NCBI RefSeq assembly: GCF_026011715.1
Contig: NZ_BRVM01000003.1
Coordinates: forward strand, 3,297 to 67,296
Length of the DNA: 64,000 nt
Direction: 5' to 3'
Source of the DNA: Cytobacillus sp. NCCP-133
GTDB taxonomy: Bacteria; Bacillota; Bacilli; Bacillales; Cytobacillaceae
This document shows, piece by piece, positions 9,990 through 19,864 of the stretch. The notes under the pieces are model-generated. The model saw only the letters and a program-made list of their open reading frames with translations, was not told the origin of the DNA and made no database searches. Position 1 is the first letter of the stretch. The number at the start of each line of letters is the position of its first letter. The position numbers and the translations under genes were made by a program.

Positions 9990-11267
9990 TTATACTAAGG
10001 TTTCTACTTTTCTACTCATCTCGTATAAATTACCATAGTTATAGTATTTAATCGCTTCACTATTAATATTGGTACAATTTTTTGTATCAAAAATTACCGG
10101 ATTTCTCATTTTTGAATGAATTTTCACTTCGTCTAAGCCTTTAAATTCATTATGATCAGTAAGTATTAAAATGCAATCTGCTTGATCAATTGCCTCATCA
10201 AAAGTTGATAATTTAAAGTTAACTTGAGCTTGTTTAACATGGGGATCATAAATAGACAGATTATAATTTCTTTCTTGTAATAAACTTAATACATCCATAG
10301 CTGGACTTTCACGAATATCATCAATATTTCCTTTATAAGTTAAGCCAAAAACAGCTATCTTTCCACCGCTCTCAACAATTTTATCAACATGTCGAATTAC
10401 AAACTCCGGCATAGAGTTATTTATCCTTCTAGCATTAATAATAAGTGGCGACTCATCTGGAGCCTTTTCTATAATAAAATAAGGATCGACAGCCAAACAG
10501 TGACCACCAACACCCGGTCCTGGTTGATGTAAATTTACTCGTGGATGTCTATTTGCCAATTCAATTACTTCCAATGCATTTATTCCAAGTTTATCTGATA
10601 TTTTTGCTAATTCATTAGCAAGAGCAATGTTTACATCACGATAAGTATTCTCCATTAGTTTTGACATTTCTGCAGTAACTGCACTTGTAACAATAATTTC
10701 TCCTGTTACAAATGAGTTATATACCTGTGCAGCCTTTTGTGCAGAAATATCATTAATCCCACCAACAATACGTGTATTTTCAACTAATTCAATTAAAATT
10801 CTCCCTGGTAATACTCGTTCTGGACAATGCGCCAAAAAGATATCTACTCCTACATTCCAACCTTCAGCCTGAATAATCGGTGCAACAAAGTCATCAATTG
10901 TACGAGGAGGAATAGTAGACTCTACAATGACTACATCACCCTTTTTCAGAAAAGGTAGGATACTCTCAGTTGCCGATTTTACGTATTCTAAATTCGCTGT
11001 ATGGTCGGGATAATTAGGTGTCGGAACTGCGATAATGAAGACATCTGCATGTTCTGGTAAAGTAGCAGCTCTTAATCTATCTTCTCGAACTACTTTTTTA
11101 ACTAATTCACCAAGCCCTAATTCTTCAATATGAATTTCCCCCCGGTTTAAAAGACTCACAGCATTTTCATTTATATCAACACCTACAACTTCAAATCCTG
11201 TTTTTGCAAACATTGCTGATGTAGGTAGTCCAATATATCCTAATCCAACAACACAAATCTTCTTCAT
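9990..11267 (-). CDS. wecC: UDP-N-acetyl-D-mannosamine dehydrogenase, copy 1
   Basis: This NAD-dependent enzyme oxidises UDP-ManNAc twice to UDP-ManNAcA. It has an N-terminal Rossmann motif GLGYIGLPT (8-16), the substrate motif CPERVLPG near 148, and the catalytic Cys257 in GPGVGGHCLAVDP. The C-terminal domain holds FGLTYKGNIDDIRESPA. At 425 residues it is the normal length. Adjacent wecB makes its substrate. A second, divergent copy lies at 42976-44268. UDP-glucose dehydrogenases share the fold, but the PERVLPG and VGGHCLAVDP variants and the wecB neighbour favour WecC. Confidence 0.92.
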   Translation of the reverse strand: MKKICVVGLGYIGLPTSAMFAKTGFEVVGVDINENAVSLLNRGEIHIEELGLGELVKKVVREDRLRAATLPEHADVFIIAVPTPNYPDHTANLEYVKSATESILPFLKKGDVVIVESTIPPRTIDDFVAPIIQAEGWNVGVDIFLAHCPERVLPGRILIELVENTRIVGGINDISAQKAAQVYNSFVTGEIIVTSAVTAEMSKLMENTYRDVNIALANELAKISDKLGINALEVIELANRHPRVNLHQPGPGVGGHCLAVDPYFIIEKAPDESPLIINARRINNSMPEFVIRHVDKIVESGGKIAVFGLTYKGNIDDIRESPAMDVLSLLQERNYNLSIYDPHVKQAQVNFKLSTFDEAIDQADCILILTDHNEFKGLDEVKIHSKMRNPVIFDTKNCTNINSEAIKYYNYGNLYEMSRKVETLV

Positions 11268-11317
11268 ATAAATTCACCCCTAGATAAATTACTTATTCAT
11301 TAATACAGGTCTTAAAC

Positions 11318-12628
11318 TTACCAATCTAGTTTCCTAGAAATGGCCCCTTTTTTTAATTCATCATTTATTACTTTATTAACTAACAAAAATGTTACTAAGT
11401 ACACTATAGACATAACTAATGTATACAACCCAATTGTTAAATAGGCATTTAAGGAAAATAGTTTAGCAAACCAAAATACCCCTAAGACTAAGATCAATCT
11501 AAAAGAATCTAAGATAAGCTCTATTTTTTGCCTTTCAAATACAGAAAAAACTCTTCCAAATGGGGTAAAAATAAATCTAGTAAATACTAAAAAAGCAATT
11601 ATTCTCGAATAAACCCCTGCCTCGTACCAATTATGTCCAAAAACTAATGAGAACAAAAATGGACCCAATATAATTAGTACTATTAAAGGGACTAAGCCTA
11701 TAATAAATAATTTTCTAAATAACTTTTTAGTTAAATCTTTAAGCCTTTCCGGATTAGAACGGCCAATTGTGGCAGCTTCTCCATAAAAAACATCTGCGAC
11801 AGCTCCCCCTATTAAAACCATAGGTAGATTTACTATTGTATGTGCCAGTGCGTAATATCCACTTACAACACTTCCATACATGGATGCTATAAATAACACT
11901 GGTAACTGAAGTCCAGCTGTATTTAATAACTGACTTGGAGCTGAGTATACGGGAAAACGAATATATCTTTTAAAACATTCTATTATATCTCTTCTATTGA
12001 CTTTATTTATAAAACCTTTACTCTCTTTAATTAACGGAGTCGCTAATGTTACCGTCCCAGAACTCTGACCAAAAATGTTTCCCAGAATTAGTCCTATAGG
12101 ACCAAAATGTAAGAGACCCATTAGAATTTTAATAGCATTTTGTACAACACTTTGGTTTATTTTTGTTTTTGAAAGTGATGTATAATTTTTTTTCCTCAAT
12201 GCCCATTGAGTAAATATATTATATAAACCCGCGAAAAAAACACCTAACGGAATTAAATATTTATACTTAAGTATTAAATCACCAGAAATAAACCCCAGGA
12301 AAAATTCCGCCCAAAAAGTCAATGCAAAAGTAATTATTCCTACAAAAAAAGTCAAAACAAGTAAACTTAAAAAAAGTAGGTTAATCGCTTTTGTATCATT
12401 TTCAGCAATCGGAATTCCCCACTCGTATCTAAGTGAACCTATTATAACTACCATTCCTAATATTGCAGCATATACTGTAAAAACCCCATATTCTTCAGGA
12501 GTATATATTCTCGTTATTATTGGTGATAGCAATGAATTCAATAACTGTGCTCCAGCGGTACCACTAGCAATAACTGCCACACCTTTTGCAAAACTATTAC
12601 TTAATATCTTCTTTATATTATTTTTCAT
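11318..12628 (-). CDS. Wzx-type polysaccharide flippase
   Basis: This 436-residue integral membrane protein has about 12 predicted hydrophobic segments and a basic N-terminus. It begins with the MATE/PST-like pattern of Wzx flippases, including SGTAGAQLLNSLLSPIITRIYTPEEYG, where the Y-x-P-E-x-Y-G motif is diagnostic. Flippases move lipid-linked repeat units from the inner to the outer membrane face. The gene lies between glycosyltransferases and the nucleotide-sugar genes, as in Wzx/Wzy loci. Base composition is notably A/T-rich. The partner polymerase next to it is only a remnant. Confidence 0.9.
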   Translation of the reverse strand: MKNNIKKILSNSFAKGVAVIASGTAGAQLLNSLLSPIITRIYTPEEYGVFTVYAAILGMVVIIGSLRYEWGIPIAENDTKAINLLFLSLLVLTFFVGIITFALTFWAEFFLGFISGDLILKYKYLIPLGVFFAGLYNIFTQWALRKKNYTSLSKTKINQSVVQNAIKILMGLLHFGPIGLILGNIFGQSSGTVTLATPLIKESKGFINKVNRRDIIECFKRYIRFPVYSAPSQLLNTAGLQLPVLFIASMYGSVVSGYYALAHTIVNLPMVLIGGAVADVFYGEAATIGRSNPERLKDLTKKLFRKLFIIGLVPLIVLIILGPFLFSLVFGHNWYEAGVYSRIIAFLVFTRFIFTPFGRVFSVFERQKIELILDSFRLILVLGVFWFAKLFSLNAYLTIGLYTLVMSIVYLVTFLLVNKVINDELKKGAISRKLDW

Positions 12629-12706
12629 TTTTGCACCTTATCTAACAAATTTAATACACTCTTAAAGGCTTCTTAAAAATACTACACTTTATTGCTTTTA
12701 AGTGTT

Positions 12707-12913
12707 TTAACTGCTTTTCTTTTTGCAATACGATTTAAAATAGGTAAAAATAAAGACAATAATAATTAATAACCATGCCACTGGACGGAGACGAGTTGCT
12801 GTTCCTACATTATCATTCGTTATGGCAATCAAGCTAATCCATATAAAAGCGTGAAGAAGGATATATGATTGAACAGGTGATAATAGGTTACCAATATAAT
12901 GAATCCAACAAAA
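12707..12913 (-). pseudogene. 3' remnant of a Wzy-like polysaccharide polymerase
   Basis: Between the flippase and the next glycosyltransferase the - strand holds an open frame ending at TAA 12707-12709, with no start. It encodes hydrophobic segments around IWISLIAITNDNVGTATRLR, a second membrane span, and a basic tail YCKKKSS. A 'G-N-x-G-T-A-x-R-x-R' segment before a last transmembrane helix is typical of the end of O-antigen-type polymerases. About 65 codons remain, preceded by an in-frame stop. The 440-bp gap has no intact gene. Family assignment is moderate. Confidence 0.6.
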
Positions 12914-13068
12914 TTAAATATCTCATCGGAACTTCACCTACTTAATTATGTTTCCTTTAATAAAAAAGTATAGATTTTAGCATATTTTATTTTGTTAAAA
13001 ATATCACTATAATTATTTGTTATTTTCATTGAAAGATAAATTATTCTGACCTTATAAGAATTATAAAA

Positions 13069-14247
13069 TTATCCAGTTATTACATCTTTGATAATTTCTG
13101 ATGCAATTTTATGTCCACTAAAATCTTCAATTGGCTCATTCTTGACTAAATTGTTAAGTTCCTGAATTTTTTCTAGAGCATTTAGAATTGATTGCTCATT
13201 ATTCTCACAAAAAATGTACCTATTATATTTCATAAATGTTTCTCTCAAATCTTCTGAATCACCATCAAGAATAAATAATATTGGTTTATTAGTTCCTGAA
13301 TACTGATATATTTTTCCTGGTATTTGTGTCCCTCTTAGGTTGCTCAAATGAATTAATACGTCACTATTAGCTTCAATTTCTTTGACTTTTTTAAAATTAA
13401 CTCTTCCATTTATTTTGACATTTGGAGTATCTTCTAACTTGATATCACTATTACCACATATGATTAGCTTATGTTTTGACTTATTAATACCGTTGTATAA
13501 TGGTAAAATATCCCTTATCTCCTTGGAATATTCACCACAATAAGTAAGTGTCTGCCCACTATTTTTTATTTCCTTCTCTGGATAAAATTCTTTTTTAACA
13601 AAAGGTATCGGAATATACATCATTTTACCGGCATATTTTGAGTACTTATTCTGTTGATAATTTAAAGTTAGTTTAGAAACATAGACAACTCTTTTCGCAT
13701 ATTTAATTAATTTTTCCTCTTCTTGTCGTATCCTACTGCTTAATAATTTATTTTTTCTACTTATATCAGAAAAGAATGGATCTCCCCATATTTGTATCCA
13801 AGGTGTTTTATTCAATATATTATTCTCATACATTTTTAAAACAAATAAATGTGAAGATTTTGGATCGGAAGAAGAGATTACTATATCATACTTATTATCA
13901 TCTATATTAATTTCTGACATACAATTAATAATTCCCTTTAAGTTATCATATATCTCAATTTTATTTAAAATTTTATAACCTATTTTCTTTATTAGTTTAA
14001 GTGATTTATATTTTCTTCCTATCTTTGCAATATTTTGTAATCCACTTAATTTTAAATATTTGACATTAATATCTTCATCATTAAGCACCATAGAACTATC
14101 ATAACTCGGGTGGTTTTTATCATATTCTGTTGTAATCAAGTCTACTTTGTGTCCTAACTCAACTAATCCGTTAATGGTTGCCAGATTTCTTATTGATGCT
14201 GAGGTATTAATTTCTAAAGGCCGCGAAACTATAAACAGTATATTCAT
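13069..14247 (-). CDS. Glycosyltransferase, GT4-like (GT-B fold)
   Basis: This 392-residue protein starts MNILFIVSRPLEINTSASIR, the usual N-terminal beta strand of GT-B enzymes. It has a C-terminal nucleotide-sugar domain with TYCGEYSKE, IICGN and a late acidic segment around QIPGKIYQYSG, where the E-x7-E motif of GT4 is weak. It is very A/T-rich and Lys/Asn/Ile-rich, unlike flanking chromosomal genes, which suggests acquisition with the polysaccharide locus. Acceptor and sugar cannot be told. The start lies behind GGAGGGG. Confidence 0.75.
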   Translation of the reverse strand: MNILFIVSRPLEINTSASIRNLATINGLVELGHKVDLITTEYDKNHPSYDSSMVLNDEDINVKYLKLSGLQNIAKIGRKYKSLKLIKKIGYKILNKIEIYDNLKGIINCMSEINIDDNKYDIVISSSDPKSSHLFVLKMYENNILNKTPWIQIWGDPFFSDISRKNKLLSSRIRQEEEKLIKYAKRVVYVSKLTLNYQQNKYSKYAGKMMYIPIPFVKKEFYPEKEIKNSGQTLTYCGEYSKEIRDILPLYNGINKSKHKLIICGNSDIKLEDTPNVKINGRVNFKKVKEIEANSDVLIHLSNLRGTQIPGKIYQYSGTNKPILFILDGDSEDLRETFMKYNRYIFCENNEQSILNALEKIQELNNLVKNEPIEDFSGHKIASEIIKDVITG

Positions 14248-14292
14248 TTGTTCCCCTCCAATCTATATCTATACTAGTAACTGATTGTATTT

Positions 14293-15351
14293 TCACATAG
14301 CTTTTTTCATAAAAGAAAGCAATGTATAAATTCCAGTGGCAAAATTTAATTTTGCAAAGGTAAAAAATAAAGCCCAATGAATAGGAAAGTACCTAATAGG
14401 TAATTGTCTATATGCTTTCCTATATCTTCCCGTAGATAAAATTTTCTTTATTTCTCTAACCTTGGCAATACCGCTTTTGTCACTGTCTAGTATATTAAGT
14501 CCTAAACCTATAATACTTAGAGCAATCCTATTATTTAAAGCTGTATGATGTATGTTATCAAGGTTTTGTTGCATTATATATGTTTCCATAACATCAAATA
14601 AATGCTGCCATTGGTGATACTTTTCTGTATTATATTTTGTAGTTATGGATTCAGTATTTGACTTCCTATAATGATAAAAGTATTTATTTATAAAAACAGC
14701 TTTTTCAACATACTTAAATAGTTGAAGATTAAATAGTCCATCCTCCCCCGTTCCAATTTTTTTTATATCATAAAGTTCAATATTATTCTCTTTAATCAAG
14801 CTAGTTTTATATAATTTCATGCAAACAGGGTTCAAGGATTCCATATTTTCAGGTTTAGATAGTTCTTTACCTAACGGACCTAAATAAAATCTGAAAAGTT
14901 TTTCTTTAACCTCTTCCTTATCAAATTCTATTAGATTTTCAGTAAAAATAACCTTTGGTTTTGATTGTTCTTGGTATTCTCTTACATATGACCACATAAC
15001 TACATCCGCCATATAGTCTTTTGCAATACGGTATGCAGTTTCACAAGTTTCTAAATCAAGCCAATCATCACTGTCAACAAACATAATATATTTTCCGCGA
15101 CTTATCTTCATACCTGTATTTCTAGCCCCAGATGCCCCGGTATTTTTTTGACTTACTACTACTATTCTGTGATCATTTTTGGCATACTCTTCAAGGATTC
15201 TTCCACTATTATCGGTACTTTCATCATCCACACATATTATCTCAATGTCAGTAAATGTCTGTCTAATTAAGCTATCAAGACATTTCCTAAGATACTTTTC
15301 TGCGTTATATATAGGTATTATGATACTAATAACAGGACATTTGTTTATCAT
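14293..15351 (-). CDS. Glycosyltransferase family 2
   Basis: This 352-residue protein has a GT-A domain over residues 8-230. It opens with ISIIIPIYNAEKYLRKCLDSL, then VDDESTDNSG, GASGARNTGM and the metal-binding FVDSDDWLD (DxD), all hallmarks of GT2. The C-terminal third is helical and may hold a membrane-associated segment. GT2 enzymes of this type add sugars to undecaprenyl-linked intermediates. It resembles EpsH/EpsJ-type enzymes of Bacillus eps loci, but no orthologue can be fixed. Confidence 0.88.
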   Translation of the reverse strand: MINKCPVISIIIPIYNAEKYLRKCLDSLIRQTFTDIEIICVDDESTDNSGRILEEYAKNDHRIVVVSQKNTGASGARNTGMKISRGKYIMFVDSDDWLDLETCETAYRIAKDYMADVVMWSYVREYQEQSKPKVIFTENLIEFDKEEVKEKLFRFYLGPLGKELSKPENMESLNPVCMKLYKTSLIKENNIELYDIKKIGTGEDGLFNLQLFKYVEKAVFINKYFYHYRKSNTESITTKYNTEKYHQWQHLFDVMETYIMQQNLDNIHHTALNNRIALSIIGLGLNILDSDKSGIAKVREIKKILSTGRYRKAYRQLPIRYFPIHWALFFTFAKLNFATGIYTLLSFMKKAM

Positions 15352-15430
15352 ATACTTACTCCATTTTTTTGTTTATTAAATTACTACAGCAGGATATAAA
15401 GATTTAGAAAATAGCCATAGTAATAAAATT

Positions 15431-16540
15431 TTATGCTGTTTCCATAACTTCTGTATAAATTCTTGCCATTATTTTTTTCACATTACGTGTATCAAACTTA
15501 CTTGCAACTTCAACATTATTTTTCCCAATTATTTCTCTTAGATCTTTATCCTTGGCTAACTTATCCATTGCTTTAGAGAAGCCATCAACATCATAGGGCT
15601 CTAGACAGAATCCAGTTTCCCCATTTACCGTATAATCCCTTATGCCATTTATATAAGAGGAAATTAATGGTAATCCCCCTGCCATACCCTCAAGAGCTGC
15701 AATACCGAGCCCTTCTCTTTGTGAGGGGAACACATAAATATCTGCACACTTAATAAGCTCTGCTATATCTTTTCTAAATCCTAGAAATAATATTTTATCT
15801 GATACACCAAGTTCTTTAGATAGATTCTTTAGATATTGTTCTAAATCGCCTGAACCACATATTACATAATACAGATTTTTATGCTCTGCTTTTGCAAGAG
15901 CTCTAATTGCGACTTCATGGTTTTTTCTACTGCCTAGTTCACCTACAGATAGCAACATAATTGCATCATTTGGCACACCAATTTCCAGACGTTTTGAATA
16001 TATATCTATGTTTATATGGTTAAACACTTCTGTATCAAGTCCTATACCTGGTATATACTCAACTTTTTTTGCATTAAACTTCTGTGCTAAGTTATAGTCT
16101 TCCTTATTAATAGTAATAAGTCTATCAGTATATCGAGCTAAAAATCGTTCAACAGGATAATACAATACCCAGTCCTTAAACGGTCCTCCTTTATAAAAAT
16201 GGAATCCATGAGCAGTATAAATTAGTTTGGTTCCTGTTTCACTCTTTGTTGCATTGTTTGCTAATCTTGATAACACACTACCCATTGGGGTGTGACAATG
16301 AATAATATCATACTTCTCTCGTTTCAATAATTCCTTGAGTTGTTTATAGGCTCCTATATTCTTAACACTATATGGTGACCTTTCAATTGGTAAAATATGC
16401 TTTTTATCGTAGTATGGTAAATTTAAATCTCCATTTGCTGCTACATGTACTTCCCATCCCTTATCCTGGAACCACTTCATATAAGGTAAATGGAAAGCTT
16501 TAAAATGCAGCATAACTGTTGCCACAAATAATACTTTCAT
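15431..16540 (-). CDS. Glycosyltransferase family 4, EpsD-like
   Basis: This 369-residue GT-B enzyme has N-terminal MKVLFVATVMLHFKAFHLPY and a DIIHCHTPMGSVLSR motif, then TAHGFHFYKG. The C-terminal donor domain carries VGELGSRKNHEVAI and PSQREGLGIAALEGMAGGLP with the E-x7-E motif. This pattern is typical of EpsD-type glycosyltransferases that act on the first lipid-linked sugars in exopolysaccharide loci. It lies 28 bases downstream of the acetyltransferase gene, consistent with one operon. Confidence 0.88.
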   Translation of the reverse strand: MKVLFVATVMLHFKAFHLPYMKWFQDKGWEVHVAANGDLNLPYYDKKHILPIERSPYSVKNIGAYKQLKELLKREKYDIIHCHTPMGSVLSRLANNATKSETGTKLIYTAHGFHFYKGGPFKDWVLYYPVERFLARYTDRLITINKEDYNLAQKFNAKKVEYIPGIGLDTEVFNHINIDIYSKRLEIGVPNDAIMLLSVGELGSRKNHEVAIRALAKAEHKNLYYVICGSGDLEQYLKNLSKELGVSDKILFLGFRKDIAELIKCADIYVFPSQREGLGIAALEGMAGGLPLISSYINGIRDYTVNGETGFCLEPYDVDGFSKAMDKLAKDKDLREIIGKNNVEVASKFDTRNVKKIMARIYTEVMETA

Positions 16541-16568
16541 TGTTTATCTTTCCTCCAACTATAAGTTT

Positions 16569-17186
16569 TCAAATTTTCCTTACCGGAATCCCTACATAGG
16601 TTCCAGGCCTGTCGATACTCTTAACCACAACAGAACCAGCACCCACTTTGCATCCACTGGTGATGTTTACGTTATTACTTACCACACTACCAATACCTAA
16701 CCAAGAACCTTTTCCTACCTTAACTGTTCCTGCTAAATGCACGCCTGGCGATATATGAACAAAATCTTCAATTTTATTATCATGGTCTACTGTAGAACCA
16801 GTATTAATGATGCAGCCTTTCCCAATGCTTGTACAACAGTTAATAACCACTCCTGCCATAACCACTGTCCCAAATCCTACCTCTACTTGTTCTCCAACCA
16901 CTGCATTAGGATGAATCAAAACAGGGATACTGGCACCAAATGTTTCAAGCATCTCATGAATCCTTTGTCTCGTAGTGTTATTACCAATACCAACAAATAT
17001 TTCATACTCATCTATATGTGTAAAAACATCATCTGAAGTGCCAATGACTTCTAAACCCATTGATGTTTTAATGCTTTTATCGTCATCTAAAAAAGCAATG
17101 CTCTGCCATCTATTCATTTTCAATGCAATATCTGCAACAACTTTTCCGTGGCCGCTAGCTCCAATTATTAAAAGTTTGTTTTTCAT
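16569..17186 (-). CDS. Sugar O/N-acetyltransferase, NeuD/PglD (EpsM) family
   Basis: This 205-residue protein has an N-terminal Rossmann-like PglD_N domain ([17 protein letters not shown]) and a C-terminal left-handed beta helix of hexapeptide repeats ([29 protein letters not shown]). The active-site His is in TVDHDN. The family acetylates an amino group on a UDP-sugar. With the upstream aminotransferase and the EpsC-like dehydratase it should make a bacillosamine-type diacetamido sugar. Its ATG overlaps the sugar-transferase stop (ATGA), showing translational coupling. Confidence 0.9.
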   Translation of the reverse strand: MKNKLLIIGASGHGKVVADIALKMNRWQSIAFLDDDKSIKTSMGLEVIGTSDDVFTHIDEYEIFVGIGNNTTRQRIHEMLETFGASIPVLIHPNAVVGEQVEVGFGTVVMAGVVINCCTSIGKGCIINTGSTVDHDNKIEDFVHISPGVHLAGTVKVGKGSWLGIGSVVSNNVNITSGCKVGAGSVVVKSIDRPGTYVGIPVRKI

Positions 17187-17827
17187 ATTTCCATTCTTTC
17201 CTTTTTGGTTCCCTTAAATGGCTCAATCGTAGCAGCAGTTTCTGAATTAATGCCCTCTCTGACGAAAACCTTTTTTATGGTTAAAAAAATTATCTTCCAA
17301 TCTTCAATGAATCGTACATTGTCGACATACTCAACATCGAGATTAAATTTATCTTCCCAACTAATCGCATTTCTACCACTAACCTGCGCCAAACCAGATA
17401 GCCCAGGTCTTACTTCATGACGTCGTTTTTGATGATTGTTATACAACGGTAAATACTGCACCAATAATGGCCTAGGGCCAATAATGGACATATCACCCCT
17501 CAAAATATTAAAAAGTTCCGGCAGTTCATCAAGTGAGGTTGATCTTAATAGCTTCCCAAACTTCGTCAGCCTAATACTATCAGGCAGTAACTCACCTTTA
17601 TCATCTCTTTCATCCGTCATAGTCCTAAACTTATACATCATAAAAATCTCTTCATTCACCCCCGGTCGTTTCTGCTTAAATAGCACAGGGCTGCCTAACT
17701 TCGTTCTCACAAGTAATGCAACTATTAGTAATACCGGACTCAGAACAATAATAGCTATTAAAGAAAGTATAAAATCCATCGGTCTTTTTACAAACTTTCT
17801 ATAAATACCACATTTGGAGTTCTTCAT
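17183..17827 (-). CDS. Undecaprenyl-phosphate sugar-1-phosphate transferase (EpsL-like)
   Basis: This 214-residue enzyme starts the repeat unit by moving sugar-1-phosphate onto undecaprenyl phosphate at the membrane. It has one N-terminal membrane segment (about 15-40), then YKFRTM, LGKLLR-like and [22 protein letters not shown] motifs, all diagnostic of the bacterial sugar transferase family, and a final AQVSGRN block. The longer GTG start at 17839 is rejected because ATG 17827 overlaps the aminotransferase stop as TAATG. Together with the dehydratase, aminotransferase and acetyltransferase it probably loads diacetamido-bacillosamine. Confidence 0.93.
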   Translation of the reverse strand: MKNSKCGIYRKFVKRPMDFILSLIAIIVLSPVLLIVALLVRTKLGSPVLFKQKRPGVNEEIFMMYKFRTMTDERDDKGELLPDSIRLTKFGKLLRSTSLDELPELFNILRGDMSIIGPRPLLVQYLPLYNNHQKRRHEVRPGLSGLAQVSGRNAISWEDKFNLDVEYVDNVRFIEDWKIIFLTIKKVFVREGINSETAATIEPFKGTKKERMEI

Positions 17828-18960
17828 TATTCTAACCACAACCCTTTAATAGTCTTAACGACTCTTTCTAAGTCCTCATCCGTCATCTTCGTATCAGATG
17901 GCAAGCATACACCATTCTCAAACAATTTCTCCGATACACTTTCACCAATAAAGTCATATTTCTCAAAGAAAGGCTGTATATGCATTGGTTTCCATACTGG
18001 TCTTGACTCGATGTTTTCAGCTTCCAATGCTTCAAATATATCAATAGGCCTTACTTTACCAGACAATGTTATCGAGCTTAACCAATAATTTGGTTCATCC
18101 CATTCATTGCTAGGCATGAATTCAATGCCTTCAAGCCCACCAAGCTCTCTTTTATAAAACTCAAAAATATAGTTCTTCTTGGCAACTCTTTTATTTAACA
18201 CTTTAAGCTGTCCTCTACCAATCCCAGCAACAACATTACTCATACGATAATTAAATCCTAATTCGCTATGTTGATAGTGTCTTGCTTGATCTCTGGATTG
18301 AGTTGCCCAGAATCTTACCTTCGCAATTCGTTCTTCATTATTAGAAACTAGCATTCCACCACCAGAAGTTGTGATAATCTTGTTTCCATTAAAAGAGAAG
18401 ATACCATAGTCACCGAAAGTCCCGGTATGCTTACCCTTATAGTAAGTACCTAAAGACTCAGCGGCATCTTCTATAACCGCTACGTTATGTTTCTTACAGA
18501 TCTCCATAATTTTGTCCATATCTGCAGACAAACCATATAGATGAACGACCAGAACCGCCTTTACTTCTGGATATTTTTCAAATGCTTCTTCTAGTGCTTT
18601 TGGACTCATGTTCCAAGATTCATAATCACTATCGATAAATACAGGAATAGCATTTTGATAGATGATTGGATTTGCAGTAGCAGAGAAAGTAAGTGTTGGA
18701 CAGAATACAATATCACCTTCTCCGACTCCTGCTGCTTTAAGAGCTAGATGAATAGCAGCTGTTCCTGAAGACAGTGCTGCAGCAGCTTTAGAACCAACCT
18801 TCTCAGCAAGCTCTCTTTCAAATCCATTTACGTTTTCACCAAGGGGTGCAATCCAGTTTGTATCAAAAGCTTCCTTTACATATTGCATTTCATAACCTTC
18901 ATCACTCATATGTGGCGAAGAGAGGAATATTCTTTCTTTCACTTTTGTTGATTCCATCAT
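17827..18960 (-). CDS. PLP-dependent sugar aminotransferase, DegT/DnrJ/EryC1 (EpsN-like)
   Basis: This 377-residue enzyme aminates a 4-keto-6-deoxy nucleotide sugar. Visible motifs are [13 protein letters not shown] (PLP phosphate binding), [16 protein letters not shown] and the [16 protein letters not shown] block, in which the PLP Schiff-base Lys follows FSFNGN. Start ATG 18960, with a second in-frame ATG three bases later, behind AAGGAAG. It is the first gene after a 340-bp leader with an inverted repeat, so a promoter or attenuator may lie there. The product of the upstream EpsC-like dehydratase is the likely substrate. Confidence 0.93.
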   Translation of the reverse strand: MMESTKVKERIFLSSPHMSDEGYEMQYVKEAFDTNWIAPLGENVNGFERELAEKVGSKAAAALSSGTAAIHLALKAAGVGEGDIVFCPTLTFSATANPIIYQNAIPVFIDSDYESWNMSPKALEEAFEKYPEVKAVLVVHLYGLSADMDKIMEICKKHNVAVIEDAAESLGTYYKGKHTGTFGDYGIFSFNGNKIITTSGGGMLVSNNEERIAKVRFWATQSRDQARHYQHSELGFNYRMSNVVAGIGRGQLKVLNKRVAKKNYIFEFYKRELGGLEGIEFMPSNEWDEPNYWLSSITLSGKVRPIDIFEALEAENIESRPVWKPMHIQPFFEKYDFIGESVSEKLFENGVCLPSDTKMTDEDLERVVKTIKGLWLE

Positions 18961-19301
18961 CTAGACTTCCTTCCCTTGTTAAGTTAATATTTTAGTGGAT
19001 TAGGACTTAATTAGGAGATCTACCTCTAACCAACTACTAAACCACTAAAATTGTTATCTACTACTGATAGCCACCTCGTAATATCTATTCAATCTACCAA
19101 TCAAATACGAAATAGATATTCACTTCATAACCACTCTAAACCGAGTTTCTTCCTATTATATAAACCATTCAATCAATCTATAATTCTCACTAAAAACGCC
19201 TCAAACCCTTATCCCGCACTTATCCCGCAAGGTTTCTAACGTTGAATCTAACTACGATAGTCAGTTCCCCACCACCATCCAATCCAACTATAGTGCTGCT
19301 C
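18961..19301 (-). promoter_or_regulatory. Leader of the aminotransferase operon with a long inverted repeat
   Basis: No gene is seen in this stretch. It holds a perfect 10-bp inverted repeat, ATTTTAGTGG (18989-18998) with CCACTAAAAT (19042-19051), and partial pairing between the arms. The hairpin ends about 30 nt before the aminotransferase start. The remaining sequence is A/T- and C-rich on the + strand. A role as attenuator or processing site is an inference. I could not pick a convincing -35/-10 pair. Confidence 0.35.
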
Positions 19302-19667
19302 CTACAAATAAGGCACATCGCCATCATCTTCATCAAGATCCCTACCACCATCTAAATCCTCAGAATGCAAACTGCATTGAACTCTCTCATCCACATAACT
19401 GATAACCCCGCCCTCAGGACAAATTTCTCCATCATAAGAATGCAAATATTGTACAAACACTGCATTCGAATGCTCTACAGACTCTAACTCCAAATAAGCT
19501 TCATAATGTCTTTCCACCTCAGAAACATTAACATGACAGACATCAACCTTTGACGTTTCAATAATGCCAAGTACAGAAGGCATCGCAATTGTTGCAATTA
19601 TACCTAAAATAGCAATAACCACAATTACTTCAACCAAAGTAAATCCTTTTATATCCTTATAATTCAC
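19302..19667 (-). CDS. Type IV prepilin-like protein with an acidic tail
   Basis: This 121-residue protein carries a class III signal: KGFTLVEVIVVIAILG, with the Gly-Phe cleavage site and Glu+5, followed by one hydrophobic helix. The globular part has four Cys (two may form disulphides). The last 20 residues are Asp/Glu/Gly-rich (DLDGGRDLDEDDGD), which could bind Ca2+. Prepilin peptidase and pilus ATPase genes are not in the window. The frame opens at TTG 19685, but GTG 19667 is better placed behind GGGAGGAG. It sits inside the polysaccharide locus between galU and the aminotransferase. Its function is not known to me. Confidence 0.8.
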   Translation of the reverse strand: MNYKDIKGFTLVEVIVVIAILGIIATIAMPSVLGIIETSKVDVCHVNVSEVERHYEAYLELESVEHSNAVFVQYLHSYDGEICPEGGVISYVDERVQCSLHSEDLDGGRDLDEDDGDVPYL

Positions 19668-19864
19668 CTCTCTCTCTCCTCCCAACTAACTAACAACCCC
19701 TTAATCTTTATGCCATCTAGCCCCTCAAAAAAAACTCGAAGAGCTCACCCCTAAAACATAACAAATCAAAAAAAACATCACGTTTGCACCAAACACAAGA
19801 ACCCTAGATACACCCAATAAAAAAGGCATATCTAGAATTCCCCCATGATCATCTTATCTCTGTC

